Shown: piece by piece, positions 52,292 through 60,898 of the stretch
How positions within the stretch are numbered: the stretch's first letter is position 1
How the letters are laid out: each line of letters begins with the position of its first letter
NCBI GenBank assembly: GCA_958412345.1
Contig: CATYSO010000010.1
Coordinates: 1-64,000, forward strand
Length of the DNA stretch: 64,000 nucleotides
Reading direction: 5' to 3'
DNA from: an uncultured Collinsella sp.
GTDB lineage: Bacteria > Actinomycetota > Coriobacteriia > Coriobacteriales > Coriobacteriaceae
The notes under the pieces: generated by a model
Database searches by the model: none
What the model was told of the DNA's origin: nothing
The model's input: the letters and a program-made list of their open reading frames with translations, nothing else
Made by a program: the position numbers and the translations under genes

Positions 52292-52735
52292 CTAGAAACC
52301 GCTTACGTCCGAACGCTCCCAGCTAGCAACCTGGTCGGGAGACACCGTACCCAATGCCTCGAACTTCCAGGAGCCGCCCGCCTTCAGATGGTTGGTGTTT
52401 GCAAGAGCCGTTCCAACCTGGTTGCCATCGGCATCATACAGAACATACTCAATCTGAATGTAGTTCTTTTCCTTGTCCGTGTTATTGGTCAGCGTGCCCG
52501 TGATCTTATAGGCAAACTGACTGGAGGTGTCTTCAGCCTCGTCAGCAATGGTATACGGTTCTTGCGGTTCTTTTTGCTCCTCAGCCTGCTGTGTCGCCTC
52601 GGCAGGTTTTGCCGAATCGCTCGCAGACGAATCGGTTGAATTGCCACCCATAGAGCCCACGGCACCGACGATAACCAGCACCACGATGACGCCTAGGACA
52701 ATCTTGCCGATCGGCTTCTTTCCTTCTTTTGCCAT
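52292..52735 (-). CDS. FxLYD-domain membrane protein
   Basis: A 147-residue single-pass protein. TM helix at about 12-29 (IVLGVIVVLVIVGAVG), then a Ser/Asp/Glu-rich spacer, then a C-terminal FxLYD domain (YKITGTLTNNTDKEKNYIQIEYVLYDADGNQVGTALANTNHLKAGGSWKF), a beta-sandwich found on extracytoplasmic proteins. Its ribosome site is inside a perfect 14-bp hairpin arm (52741-52754), which may regulate translation. Function unknown. Confidence 0.82.
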   Translation of the reverse strand: MAKEGKKPIGKIVLGVIVVLVIVGAVGSMGGNSTDSSASDSAKPAEATQQAEEQKEPQEPYTIADEAEDTSSQFAYKITGTLTNNTDKEKNYIQIEYVLYDADGNQVGTALANTNHLKAGGSWKFEALGTVSPDQVASWERSDVSGF

Positions 52736-52740
52736 TATGC

Positions 52741-52794
52741 ATCCTTCCTACGATCCGGCCACCGTGCCGGCACACAGCCCATCGTAGGAAGGAT
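52741..52794 (-). promoter_or_regulatory. Ribosome-site-masking hairpin of the FxLYD gene
   Basis: Arms ATCCTTCCTACGAT (52741-52754) and ATCGTAGGAAGGAT (52781-52794) pair perfectly; an inner CCGGC/GCCGG hairpin is nested. On the minus strand the 3' arm carries AGGAAGGAT, the only Shine-Dalgarno candidate, five bases before ATG. Confidence 0.65.
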
Positions 52795-52856
52795 TGAACT
52801 TGAATTCATTAGCTGAGAGCTAAGGCTGCAAATGAAATTGCCAAGCAGCGAAAGAA

Positions 52857-54269
52857 CTAACGGCGAGCCCGCCCCGTCTCGAGCAGCGCAAAGACAAACG
52901 AGAGCGCCATCGCGCAGACAAGCACCAGCGTCGCCGACTGGGCACCGTTTGCCGTCGCCTGCGCCATGGCCGAATCGGCAACACCGTCCTGAGCGGCATT
53001 CACCACGGCGGCAATCACACTGGTACCGATAGCACCCGAGAGCTGCTGCAGAGTCGTAAACATGGCGTTGCCGTCCGGCTTGACCTCGGCGGGCAAAAAG
53101 CGCAACGCACACGTCATGTTGTTGCCGTACATGAGGCCTTGTCCAGCAGCAAACACCACATACACCAACGCTAATTGCATCGTCGCGAGGCGCGTAATCA
53201 TCGCTGCATACAGGCAAGTCGCAAGCAATGAAAGGCCGACGCCGAGCATGATAGGGAGTCGAGCACCAAATCGATCGAGCAGCTGCCCCGAAAACGGAGC
53301 CAAGACGGCACCGACCAGACAGCCCCACAGAAGAATCGAGCCGGCCTCCGTCTGGCCCACGCCCAAAACGAGCTGGGCAAAGGAAGGCAGCAGAAACGAG
53401 AAGCCCAAAACGGTAAACTGCAGCGACACCGCGACGCCCAATCCAAACACATAGCCCTGTCGACCGAAAATACCCAGATTGATTAACGGCGCATCGCACG
53501 AGCGCTCGCGGCGCACAAAGAGGGTCAGCAGGATGACAAACGCGACAAACAAAACGATGATTGCCGGACTCGTCCAGCCAAGATTCGCCCCCTCATCGAC
53601 CGCAAGCACCAGACACGCAAACGATGCGGCAAGACACAGCCACCCCGGAACATCAAACGACTCGCGGGAAACCTTATGGCTTTGACGAATGGAAGAAATG
53701 CCCAACACATAAGCTACGAGCAACAGGGGAAGCAGTGCGGCGAAAATCGCGCGCCAGCCAAACGTCTCGGAAAGCCATCCGCCCACCGACGGGCCCACAG
53801 CAGGTGCCACGGCCGTGACCAATGAGCCGATGCCCATCATAAGGCCCAGACGCTCCTGGGGTGCCTGCTCGGTAATGATGTTGAACATGAGTGGCAGCGC
53901 GACGCCCGTGCCGATTCCCTCGAGCACACGTCCCAGCAATAATGCCGGAAAAACCTGGGCCGTCATACCGCACACGATGCCCGCGATATAGAACGCCATG
54001 GCGAAACAAAAGACGTGCTTGGTTTTAAACCGCCGGTTCAAGAAACCCGATACGGGGACAACGGCGGCAAGCACCAGCAGATATGCCGTGGTGAGCCACT
54101 GAACAGTTGCGGTATTGACCCCAAATTCGCGCATCAGCGTTGGAAACGTGACGTTCATCGCCGTCTCTACGCACACGCCCGAAAATGACATGATGCCCGT
54201 CGCTACGATGGATAGCACGAGCCCGGCATCGAGCTTGCGCTCAAATGCATCGATCCTATTCTCTTGCAT
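52857..54269 (-). CDS. DHA2-type MFS drug transporter (EmrB/QacA-like)
   Basis: A 470-residue MFS transporter of the 14-helix DHA2 family. Motifs: TVQWLTTAYLLVLAAVVPVSGFLNRRFKTKHVF (motif A-type loop), GRVLEGIGTGVALPLMFNII (motif C region) and VAPAVGPSVGGWLSETFGW. It opens QENRIDAFERKLDAGLVLSIVATGIMSFSGVCVETAMNVTFPTLM. It probably exports drugs or toxic compounds. The start at 54269 follows GGAAAGAAAAAAGT; a longer reading to 54383 has no site. Confidence 0.9.
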   Translation of the reverse strand: MQENRIDAFERKLDAGLVLSIVATGIMSFSGVCVETAMNVTFPTLMREFGVNTATVQWLTTAYLLVLAAVVPVSGFLNRRFKTKHVFCFAMAFYIAGIVCGMTAQVFPALLLGRVLEGIGTGVALPLMFNIITEQAPQERLGLMMGIGSLVTAVAPAVGPSVGGWLSETFGWRAIFAALLPLLLVAYVLGISSIRQSHKVSRESFDVPGWLCLAASFACLVLAVDEGANLGWTSPAIIVLFVAFVILLTLFVRRERSCDAPLINLGIFGRQGYVFGLGVAVSLQFTVLGFSFLLPSFAQLVLGVGQTEAGSILLWGCLVGAVLAPFSGQLLDRFGARLPIMLGVGLSLLATCLYAAMITRLATMQLALVYVVFAAGQGLMYGNNMTCALRFLPAEVKPDGNAMFTTLQQLSGAIGTSVIAAVVNAAQDGVADSAMAQATANGAQSATLVLVCAMALSFVFALLETGRARR

Positions 54270-54407
54270 ACTTTTTTCTTTCCAAAACTCGGAAATGCCC
54301 TGCGCACAGGACACGCGGCCGAAGATGTCTCTAGATTCGACCACGGCCATTGTACGAACATTCAAATGAAAGTCAAACCGCAAATCCGACGCTTGGAATA
54401 CGCACGC

Positions 54408-54731
54408 TTACCCCACCGTGACAGATTCACCGGTAAAAGTGCTGACCATCAGCAAAACAAAGAACACAAGATAGCTGATGCTCAACAGATACGCGATGAC
54501 CAAAAAGATGATCCATCCAACATTTGATTTACCATTGTCGCGACGCTGCTCGCGACGGCGATAGAGCCAGATCGTCACGCCAATGGCGACAATCAGCAGC
54601 ACGAGTGCCGCTGCGGCTAGTCCAGCAAACGCAAACATCACGCCTATGCTCACAGCAATAACCGGGAGTAGTAGCAAACCACACCCGCAACCACCCGGAC
54701 TATATGCGGCAGATTGCCGACGTCGCCTCAT
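54408..54731 (-). CDS. Small membrane protein, unknown function
   Basis: A 107-residue protein with a basic N terminus (RRRRQ), a Gly/Cys-rich start (SPGGCGCG), then two or three TM helices (residues 20-50 and 75-100) divided by a basic loop (YRRREQRRDNGKS). No family recognised. Start 54731 follows GGAG by five bases; a GTG two codons upstream is possible. It sits between the drug exporter and the HigBA pair. Confidence 0.68.
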   Translation of the reverse strand: MRRRRQSAAYSPGGCGCGLLLLPVIAVSIGVMFAFAGLAAAALVLLIVAIGVTIWLYRRREQRRDNGKSNVGWIIFLVIAYLLSISYLVFFVLLMVSTFTGESVTVG

Positions 54732-54760
54732 CGCCACTCCATTCTCAGCGTCTTTGGGCT

Positions 54761-55102
54761 CTACAATGCGATGGCCTGCTGGACAGGAACAATCTTGTCG
54801 AGCTCAGGTTTAATCCGCCTTTTCTCGGCCTCAAGGTCAAACGCCACCTGAGCGCGCAGCCAATAACCATCCGTCAGGCCAAAATAACGGCAAAGACGGA
54901 GGTCGGTGTCGGCTGTCACACGGCGCCTCCCCAAAATAATCTGCCCGATACGCTGAGCCGGAATCCCGGTCTCCTTAGCAAGGCGATATTGAGAAATACC
55001 CATGGGAACAAGAAACTCCTCTTTGAGAAGCTCACCAGGAGTCACCGGTGACAGCAAATCAGCCGCAGCCTCCTCATTTATGATAATCGACGATTTCGAC
55101 AT
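54761..55102 (-). CDS. higA: HigA-family antitoxin
   Basis: A 113-residue HigA-type antitoxin. The XRE helix-turn-helix is at about residues 30-75 (LVPMGISQYRLAKETGIPAQRIGQIILGRRRVTADTDLRLCRYFGLTDGYWL), following the family's TPGELLKEEFL. It overlaps higB by 29 bases and ends at a hairpin-less region. It neutralises HigB and represses the pair. Confidence 0.9.
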   Translation of the reverse strand: MSKSSIIINEEAAADLLSPVTPGELLKEEFLVPMGISQYRLAKETGIPAQRIGQIILGRRRVTADTDLRLCRYFGLTDGYWLRAQVAFDLEAEKRRIKPELDKIVPVQQAIAL

Positions 55103-55355
55103 TCCAAGCCATCCCCTGTCTCCACTCAAAACAGACCCGATAGCGTTCGTTGACGCGAATACTGTATTGACCGGCACGATCGCCCTTCAATGCTTCAAGG
55201 CGGTTGCCTGGCGGAATGCGAAGATCATCAAGCGAAGCGCAGACCTGCAGTTGGCGGATCTTCCTCAATGCGACCCGCTCAAAAGGAATGAACTTCCTGA
55301 CCCGCACACCCATGGCAAAGCGTTCGGTATCTTCATCTTTATAGGATGCAATCAT
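55074..55355 (-). CDS. higB: HigB-family toxin (RelE/ParE fold)
   Basis: A 93-residue RelE-superfamily toxin of the HigB type. It ends in ALKGDRAGQYSIRVNERYRVCFEW, the C-terminal strands and catalytic Arg/Tyr pattern, followed by VEIVDYHK. HigB cleaves mRNA on translating ribosomes. The toxin gene precedes the antitoxin gene, the typical higBA order. Confidence 0.92.
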   Translation of the reverse strand: MIASYKDEDTERFAMGVRVRKFIPFERVALRKIRQLQVCASLDDLRIPPGNRLEALKGDRAGQYSIRVNERYRVCFEWRQGMAWNVEIVDYHK

Positions 55356-55366
55356 AGTATCGCCTT

Positions 55367-55413
55367 ACGTTAATAACGTCAAACGTTTCTATAGACTTAC
55401 ATCTTCATTATAC
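55367..55413 (-). promoter_or_regulatory. Promoter/operator of higBA
   Basis: A perfect palindrome ACGTTAATAACGT (55367-55379) lies just upstream of higB and just downstream of a -10 TATAAT (minus strand, 55408-55413). It is a natural HigA operator. No clean -35 seen. Confidence 0.55.
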
Positions 55414-55456
55414 CGTACATCTGTTCGTATTTTCTAGGCAATTACTTCTTTGCCCA

Positions 55457-56644
55457 TTAGGCAAGCGAAAGCAATCGTTTGTAGACATCGAGGCCCTTGA
55501 GCAGGATTTCTTCGTCAAAGAGCATGGTATCGGTATGCAGTGCGCTGGCGGCATAGGCGGGGCAGCCCTCGGTGTCACTCGGATTGTCTTGGCCGGCAGG
55601 CACGCCCGTGCCCAGCAAGAAGAATACGCCCGGCAGACGGCGCTGATAGAACGCGAAATCCTCGGCAATCAGTAGTGGCTCGTTCACCAGTTGCAACTCG
55701 GGCAAAGCAGGTGCAATGCAGGCAAACAGCTCAGGGTCGTTATCGACCGGCGGATAGCCCTCGGCAAAGTCGAGATCGTACGTGCAGCCCGTTGCGGCGC
55801 AGGCATCGTCCAACACGCGGCGCACGCCTTCGCGTGCGCGGTCGAACATAGCGTCCGTGAACACGCGCAGGCTGCCGGCGACATGGGCCTCCCCTGCCAC
55901 CGCATTACAGACGGTGCCGGCCTGCAGCAGACCGAACTTGCCAATGCAGGGCTCGTCGGAACCCAACTCGTCCATCAGCTCGCGCTCGGCAACCAAGAAC
56001 TTGGCTGCTGCCAGCGCCGCATCGTGCGACTCCTCAACCGGAACGCCGTAGGTCTTGGCGATATGGATGCTCGTACCATGAATGTGGATATGTGTTTCGC
56101 TCGAACGCGCCAGCAGCGGACCCGGACAGCTCGCCAGCGTGCCGGCAGGCAGATCAGGCCACACGTGAAAGCCGAAGATGCGATCAACCCCAAAGCGTTC
56201 GAACACACCACTCTCGCACACCGTCTTGGCGCCGCCCGTCGTTTCCTCGGCCGGCTGGAACACAAAAAGCACGTTGCGCTTAATAACGCCCGGCTGCTCA
56301 CGAATCGTACGGTCGACAAAAGTTGCCGCCGCGAGGGCCATAGCCATGTGCCCGTCGTGGCCGCATGCATGCATCTTGCCAGGATGCGTGGAGGCAAAGG
56401 CCGCGCCCGTTGCCTCCACGATGGGCAGGGCGTCCATATCGGCGCGAATCGCCGTGGCATGCGTAGCACCCACACCGGCATCGAAGAGGGCGCAGACGCA
56501 GCTCGGACAGGGGTGGATCACCTCGCAGGCAAGCGGTGCCAAAACGCCCTCGATATAGGCGATGGTCTGAGGAAGATCGAAGTCGAGCTCCGGAATGCGA
56601 TGCAGGTCGCGACGATAACGACGGAGTTCTTGGAGCTCGGTCAT
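55457..56644 (-). CDS. M20 family amidohydrolase, perhaps N-acetyl-diaminopimelate deacetylase
   Basis: A 395-residue metallopeptidase/deacylase of family M20D (aminoacylase-like). Metal ligands: HACGHDGHMAMAL, VFQPAEETTGGAKTVCESG and later ligands; dimerisation domain at about 180-290. M20D enzymes remove N-acyl groups. The lysine operon with dapH (N-acetyltransferase route) is divergent next door, so N-acetyl-diaminopimelate deacetylase is a reasonable guess from context; N-acyl-amino-acid amidohydrolase is the safe call. Start follows GAAAGGAATCCCT. Confidence 0.9.
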   Translation of the reverse strand: MTELQELRRYRRDLHRIPELDFDLPQTIAYIEGVLAPLACEVIHPCPSCVCALFDAGVGATHATAIRADMDALPIVEATGAAFASTHPGKMHACGHDGHMAMALAAATFVDRTIREQPGVIKRNVLFVFQPAEETTGGAKTVCESGVFERFGVDRIFGFHVWPDLPAGTLASCPGPLLARSSETHIHIHGTSIHIAKTYGVPVEESHDAALAAAKFLVAERELMDELGSDEPCIGKFGLLQAGTVCNAVAGEAHVAGSLRVFTDAMFDRAREGVRRVLDDACAATGCTYDLDFAEGYPPVDNDPELFACIAPALPELQLVNEPLLIAEDFAFYQRRLPGVFFLLGTGVPAGQDNPSDTEGCPAYAASALHTDTMLFDEEILLKGLDVYKRLLSLA

Positions 56645-56794
56645 AGGGATTCCTTTCATGGGGCAACTCAGTTGCCACCTATTGTGACGCAGGATTGTGG
56701 CGCCCTTGTTTCTAGCATGATGCTGCATTTTTTAAACGTTATATACGAATACTCTTGTTTGGTAAAGTGCAACGTGGTAGGGTCTTTACCACTT

Positions 56795-56930
56795 GATAGA
56801 GGCGCGGGCACGAAGAGCCGCGGGCGAGTCGGCAGACTTTGACCCTGCGGGGAGGCGAAACCCGCCGAACTGGGTTTTTCGGGCACGAACGACCTGGTGG
56901 GCCTGCGGGAAACACCCGCAGGACTGTCTG
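56795..56930 (+). ncRNA. Lysine riboswitch (L box)
   Basis: The aptamer begins GATAGAGGCGCG (56795-56806), contains the conserved GGGGAGGCGAAACCCGCCGAAC region and ends in ACTGTC (56923-56928), as in known L boxes (GATAGAGGTGCG...ACTGTC). The segment CCTGGTGGGCCTGCGGG matches the usual late helix. It is directly upstream of lysA-dapA, so lysine would repress the operon. The expression platform seems to be a long hairpin 56947-57009 (CGCTATCC / GGATAGCG), ending next to the start codon; it may block translation or premature end transcripts. Confidence 0.85.
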
Positions 56931-57022
56931 CAGCAATGCGGGAGCGCTATCCGGACATTGGGTCCACGCTATGCGGATTTGATGCGCCGATGGCGCCGTC
57001 TGGATAGCGAGGTTTACGGGAC

Positions 57023-59332
57023 ATGGCATTGACCCCCAACGAAGCGTATGCGGCAAAGCGGCCGTTTGTGGACAAGGAGACGCTCGAGCATATCGTCGAG
57101 CAGTTCCCCACGCCGTTTCATCTATACGACGAGGCGGGCATCCGCCGCAACATGCAAGAGGTGCGCGACGCCTTTGCATGGAACCCGGGGTTTAAGGAGT
57201 ACTTTGCCGTCAAGGCCAATCCCAATCCGGCACTTATCTCCATTCTCAACGAATACGGCTGCGGTTGCGACTGCTCGAGCTATACCGAGCTCATGATCGC
57301 CCGCTCGCTGGGCATCACCGGCCACGACATCATGTTCTCGTCCAACGACACGCCGGCGGCCGACTTTGAGCTTGCCGATAAGCTGGGCGCCATCGTCAAC
57401 TTTGACGACATCAGCCATATCGAGTTCTATGAGCGCGTCGCGGGCCCCATCCCCAAGACAGCTAGCTGCCGCTTTAACCCGGGCGGTCTGTTCCAGCTTT
57501 CCAACGGCATTATGGACAACCCGGGCGATTCCAAGTACGGCATGACCACCGATCAACTCTTTGATGCCTTCCGCACGCTCAAGGCCAAAGGTGCCGAGAA
57601 TTTTGGCATCCATGCCTTCCTTGCCAGCAACACCGTCACCAACGACTACTACCCCAAGCTTGCACGCATCCTCTTTGAGCTTGCCGTGCGCTTGGAGCGC
57701 GAGACCGGCGCACATGTCGCCTTTATCAACCTGTCCGGCGGTGTGGGTATCCCCTACCTGCCCGAGCAGCAGGCCAATGACATCCACGCCATCGGCGAGG
57801 GCGTACACGCGGCCTACGATGAGATTCTGGTTCCCGCCGGCATGGGCGATGTGGCAATCTGCACCGAGATGGGCCGCTTTATGATGGGCCCCTACGGATG
57901 CCTGGTCACCAAGGCCATCCACGAAAAGCAGATTTACAAGGACTATATCGGCGTTGACGCAAGCGCCGTCGATCTCATTCGCCCTGCCATGTATGGCGCC
58001 TACCACCACGTTACAGTGATGGGCCAGCCGGGTGGCCCCGACAAGTCCGCAACTCCCGTCACGAACACGTACGACATCACGGGCAACCTATGCGAGAACA
58101 ACGACAAGTTCGCTATCGACCGCGAGCTGCCGCAGATCGACATGGGCGACCTGCTTGTGATCCACGACACCGGCGCGCATGGCTATTCCATGGGCTACAA
58201 CTACAACGGCCGCCTGCGCTCTGCAGAGGTATTGCTGCGCCCCGACGGCTCGGCAGATCTTATTCGTCGCGCCGAGCGCCCGGGCGACTACTTTGCCACG
58301 CTCGACGTCCTTCCGTGCGGCCGCGAGCTGCTGGCCAAGTCGCGCGCCGAAAGCGCCCGCCGTCGTGCTCAGGACGAGCGTCTGGCAGTCGCTGCCCAAT
58401 GGAACAAACGCATCCAGATCGCAGAAGCGAAGGAGAAGAATATGGATGTCCGCAATCTCGAGGGCTCGATCGTCGCCCTCGTCACGCCGTTTAAAAAGGA
58501 CGGCAGCGTCGACTTTGACGCGCTCGAGCGCCTTATTGATTTCCATCTGCAGAATGGCACCGACGCCATCCTCACCTTGGGCACCACCGGCGAAAGCGCC
58601 ACGATGACCGATGACGAGGACAACTCCGTCGTTGCCGCCGTGGTCAAGCAGGTCGCAGGCCGTATCCCCGTCATCGCCGGCTCGGGCTCCAACTCCACGC
58701 AGACGATGCTCACCAAGTCGCTCACCTACCAGGGCCTGGGCGCCGATGGCCTGCTGCTCATCACCCCCTACTACAACAAGTCCAACGAAGAGGGTATCTA
58801 CCAGCACTTTAAGACCGTGGCCGACGCCGTGGACATCCCCTGCATCCTGTACAACATTCCCGGTCGTTGCGGTTGCGGCATCAGCGAGCGCAATGTCGAG
58901 CGCCTGGCAGCACATCCCAACATCATGGGCATCAAGGAGGCCTCGGGCAACGTCGCCTATGCCGCCAAGATCGCGCATCTGCTGTCCGACGACTTCCGCA
59001 TGTACTCGGGCGAAGACGCGCTTACCGTGCCGCTCATGAGCCTGGGCGCCTCGGGCACCATCAGCGTGTGGGCCGACGTGCAGCCGCAACTCGTGCACGA
59101 CATGTGCCGTGCCTACCTGGACGGTGACGTGGAGCGCGCCCGCGAGATCCAGATTGCCGGTCAGCCGCTCATCAACGCCCTCTTTAGCGAGGTCAACCCC
59201 ATCCCCGTTAAGGAAGCGCTCGCCCAGATGGGCATGATCGAGGCCAACTATCGCATGCCGCTGTGCCCCATGGCAGACGACACGCGCACCGCACTTACCG
59301 ATGCTCTGAAGGGAGCTGGTCTGCTTGATTAA
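57023..59332 (+). CDS. lysA-dapA: Fused diaminopimelate decarboxylase - dihydrodipicolinate synthase
   Basis: One uninterrupted 769-codon frame. Residues about 1-450 are LysA (fold-III PLP decarboxylase): PTPFHLYDEAGI, PLP-lysine at FAVKANPNP (Lys64), HAFLASNT, ICTEMGRFMMGP (usual EPGR is EMGR), and GAYHHVTV. Residues 474-769 are DapA: ALVTPFKKDGSVDFDAL, GTTGESATM, YNIPGRCG and the Schiff-base Lys in MGIKEASGN. The join KRIQIAEAKEKNMDVRN has no stop. An AGGAG (58431-58435) lies before Met474, so DapA may also be started internally. Both make lysine; the fusion is unusual. Confidence 0.92.
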   Translation: MALTPNEAYAAKRPFVDKETLEHIVEQFPTPFHLYDEAGIRRNMQEVRDAFAWNPGFKEYFAVKANPNPALISILNEYGCGCDCSSYTELMIARSLGITGHDIMFSSNDTPAADFELADKLGAIVNFDDISHIEFYERVAGPIPKTASCRFNPGGLFQLSNGIMDNPGDSKYGMTTDQLFDAFRTLKAKGAENFGIHAFLASNTVTNDYYPKLARILFELAVRLERETGAHVAFINLSGGVGIPYLPEQQANDIHAIGEGVHAAYDEILVPAGMGDVAICTEMGRFMMGPYGCLVTKAIHEKQIYKDYIGVDASAVDLIRPAMYGAYHHVTVMGQPGGPDKSATPVTNTYDITGNLCENNDKFAIDRELPQIDMGDLLVIHDTGAHGYSMGYNYNGRLRSAEVLLRPDGSADLIRRAERPGDYFATLDVLPCGRELLAKSRAESARRRAQDERLAVAAQWNKRIQIAEAKEKNMDVRNLEGSIVALVTPFKKDGSVDFDALERLIDFHLQNGTDAILTLGTTGESATMTDDEDNSVVAAVVKQVAGRIPVIAGSGSNSTQTMLTKSLTYQGLGADGLLLITPYYNKSNEEGIYQHFKTVADAVDIPCILYNIPGRCGCGISERNVERLAAHPNIMGIKEASGNVAYAAKIAHLLSDDFRMYSGEDALTVPLMSLGASGTISVWADVQPQLVHDMCRAYLDGDVERAREIQIAGQPLINALFSEVNPIPVKEALAQMGMIEANYRMPLCPMADDTRTALTDALKGAGLLD

Positions 59333-60065
59333 GACTGTCATTATGGGAACGGGCCGCATGGGCTCACTCATCCGCACTACCGCCGAGAGCATCGTTGATG
59401 CCGTCGGACAGCCCGTTTTTGACATCGTTGCTCAAATCGGCTTTGATCTGACCGAGCTCGAGAGCGCCCCGGCGGCCGATGTGATCATCGACTTCTCGAA
59501 CGTCGTGACCTTTGACGCCGTTGTCGCCTATGTCGAGCGCACAGGCGCCGCGTTGGTCTCGGGTACCACGGGCTACACACCCGAGCAGATGGATCGTCTG
59601 CGCGAGCTGGGTCAGGGCGCCCGCGTCATGCACTCGGGCAACTACTCCATCGGCATCGCCGCCCTGCGTCACCTGGTGGCCCAGGCCACACGCGAGCTGC
59701 CCGGCTTTGACTGCGAGATCGTCGAGACACACCACAACCAAAAGGTCGATGCCCCCAGCGGCACCGCCAAGCTGCTGCTCGACGCCGTGGTCGAGGCCGA
59801 GACCGAGGCTGGCTACCACCCTGTCTACGGTCGCGAGGGCATGTGTGGCGCGCGCGACCCCAAGGAGATCGGCATGCACTCGCTGCGCGGCGGTACCGTC
59901 GCCGGCGTGCACGAGGTGAGCTTCTTTGGCCAGGACGAGGAGGTCACGCTCAGCCATCGCGCCACGAGCCGCCAGATCTTCGTCAACGGCGCCCTGGCCG
60001 CCGCCCAGAAGCTCGTTGTCCGCGACCCCGGCTTCTACACCTTCGACCAGGTCATGTTTGCCTAG
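59325..60065 (+). CDS. dapB: Dihydrodipicolinate reductase
   Basis: A 246-residue DapB that reduces dihydrodipicolinate to tetrahydrodipicolinate with NAD(P)H. The nucleotide site is VIMGTGRMGSLI, and the substrate/catalytic motif is IVETHHNQKVDAPSGTAKLL. It starts at TTG 59325, overlapping the lysA-dapA stop by eight bases and preceded by AGGGAG at nine. A longer frame is not available. Part of the lysine operon. Confidence 0.95.
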   Translation: MIKTVIMGTGRMGSLIRTTAESIVDAVGQPVFDIVAQIGFDLTELESAPAADVIIDFSNVVTFDAVVAYVERTGAALVSGTTGYTPEQMDRLRELGQGARVMHSGNYSIGIAALRHLVAQATRELPGFDCEIVETHHNQKVDAPSGTAKLLLDAVVEAETEAGYHPVYGREGMCGARDPKEIGMHSLRGGTVAGVHEVSFFGQDEEVTLSHRATSRQIFVNGALAAAQKLVVRDPGFYTFDQVMFA

Positions 60066-60104
60066 CCAGTTATCAACCATTTCCGCACAAAGGAGAAACA
60101 GCAT

Positions 60105-60824
60105 ATGAGCAACGCAGCCGAGATGGATGCACAGGAGATTATCAACTACATCGCCACCGCGCCCAAGAAGACGCCCGTCAAGCTGTATGTGCGCGAGAAG
60201 CCCGGCATGAAGGTTGCCTGGGGCGACGCACACGTCTATGGCGGCCGCCGCGGCAAGACCGTCTTTGGCGACTGGGACGAGCTCAAGGCCATCCTCGACG
60301 CCAATGCCGATTCCATCGACTACTACGACGTCGAGAACGATTGCCGCAATTCCGCCGTCCCCATGCTCGACCTTAAGGGCATCAACGCCCGCATCGAGCC
60401 TGGCGCGATTATCCGCGACCGCGTCGAGATCGGCGACCGCGCCGTCATCATGATGGGCGCCATCATCAACATTGGCTCCGTTATCGGCGAGGGTTCCATG
60501 ATCGATATGGGCGCCGTGCTGGGCGGCCGCGCCACCGTGGGCAAGAACTGCCACATCGGCGCCGGCACCGTGCTTGCAGGCGTCGTTGAGCCCGCGAGCG
60601 CCACGCCCGTCATCATCGAGGACGGTGTCATGATTGGCGCCAACGCCGTGGTCCTGGAGGGCGTGCGTGTGGGTAAGGGCGCCGTCGTGGCTGCCGGTGC
60701 CGTATGCGTCGAGGACGTCCCCGCCGGCGCCGTCGTGGCCGGCGTTCCCGCCCGCGTCATCAAGATGCGCGACGAAAAGACCGACAGCAAGACCGGCCTG
60801 GAAGAAGACCTGCGCCAGCTGTAG
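60105..60824 (+). CDS. dapH: Tetrahydrodipicolinate N-acetyltransferase
   Basis: A 239-residue acyltransferase with a left-handed parallel beta helix made of hexapeptide repeats (about residues 90-215, VIMMGAIINIGSVIGEGSMIDMGAVLGGRATVGKNCHIGAG). The N-terminal domain (AQEIINYIATAPKKTPVKLYVR) is typical of DapH, not the succinylase DapD. It acetylates tetrahydrodipicolinate. It ends the lysine operon and is followed by a strong terminator. Confidence 0.94.
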   Translation: MSNAAEMDAQEIINYIATAPKKTPVKLYVREKPGMKVAWGDAHVYGGRRGKTVFGDWDELKAILDANADSIDYYDVENDCRNSAVPMLDLKGINARIEPGAIIRDRVEIGDRAVIMMGAIINIGSVIGEGSMIDMGAVLGGRATVGKNCHIGAGTVLAGVVEPASATPVIIEDGVMIGANAVVLEGVRVGKGAVVAAGAVCVEDVPAGAVVAGVPARVIKMRDEKTDSKTGLEEDLRQL

Positions 60825-60863
60825 AGGCGTGTCAGCCTGCAGCGCAATTCAATCCCAAGAAAT

Positions 60864-60895
60864 AAGGCCGAAGCCCAATCTGGGGCTTCGGCCTT
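60864..60895 (+). terminator. Terminator of the lysine operon, bidirectional
   Basis: Perfect arms AAGGCCGAAGCCC (60864-60876) and GGGCTTCGGCCTT (60883-60895) then TCTTT; also four bases before the stop of the oppositely oriented toxin gene. Confidence 0.85.
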
Positions 60896-60898
60896 TCT

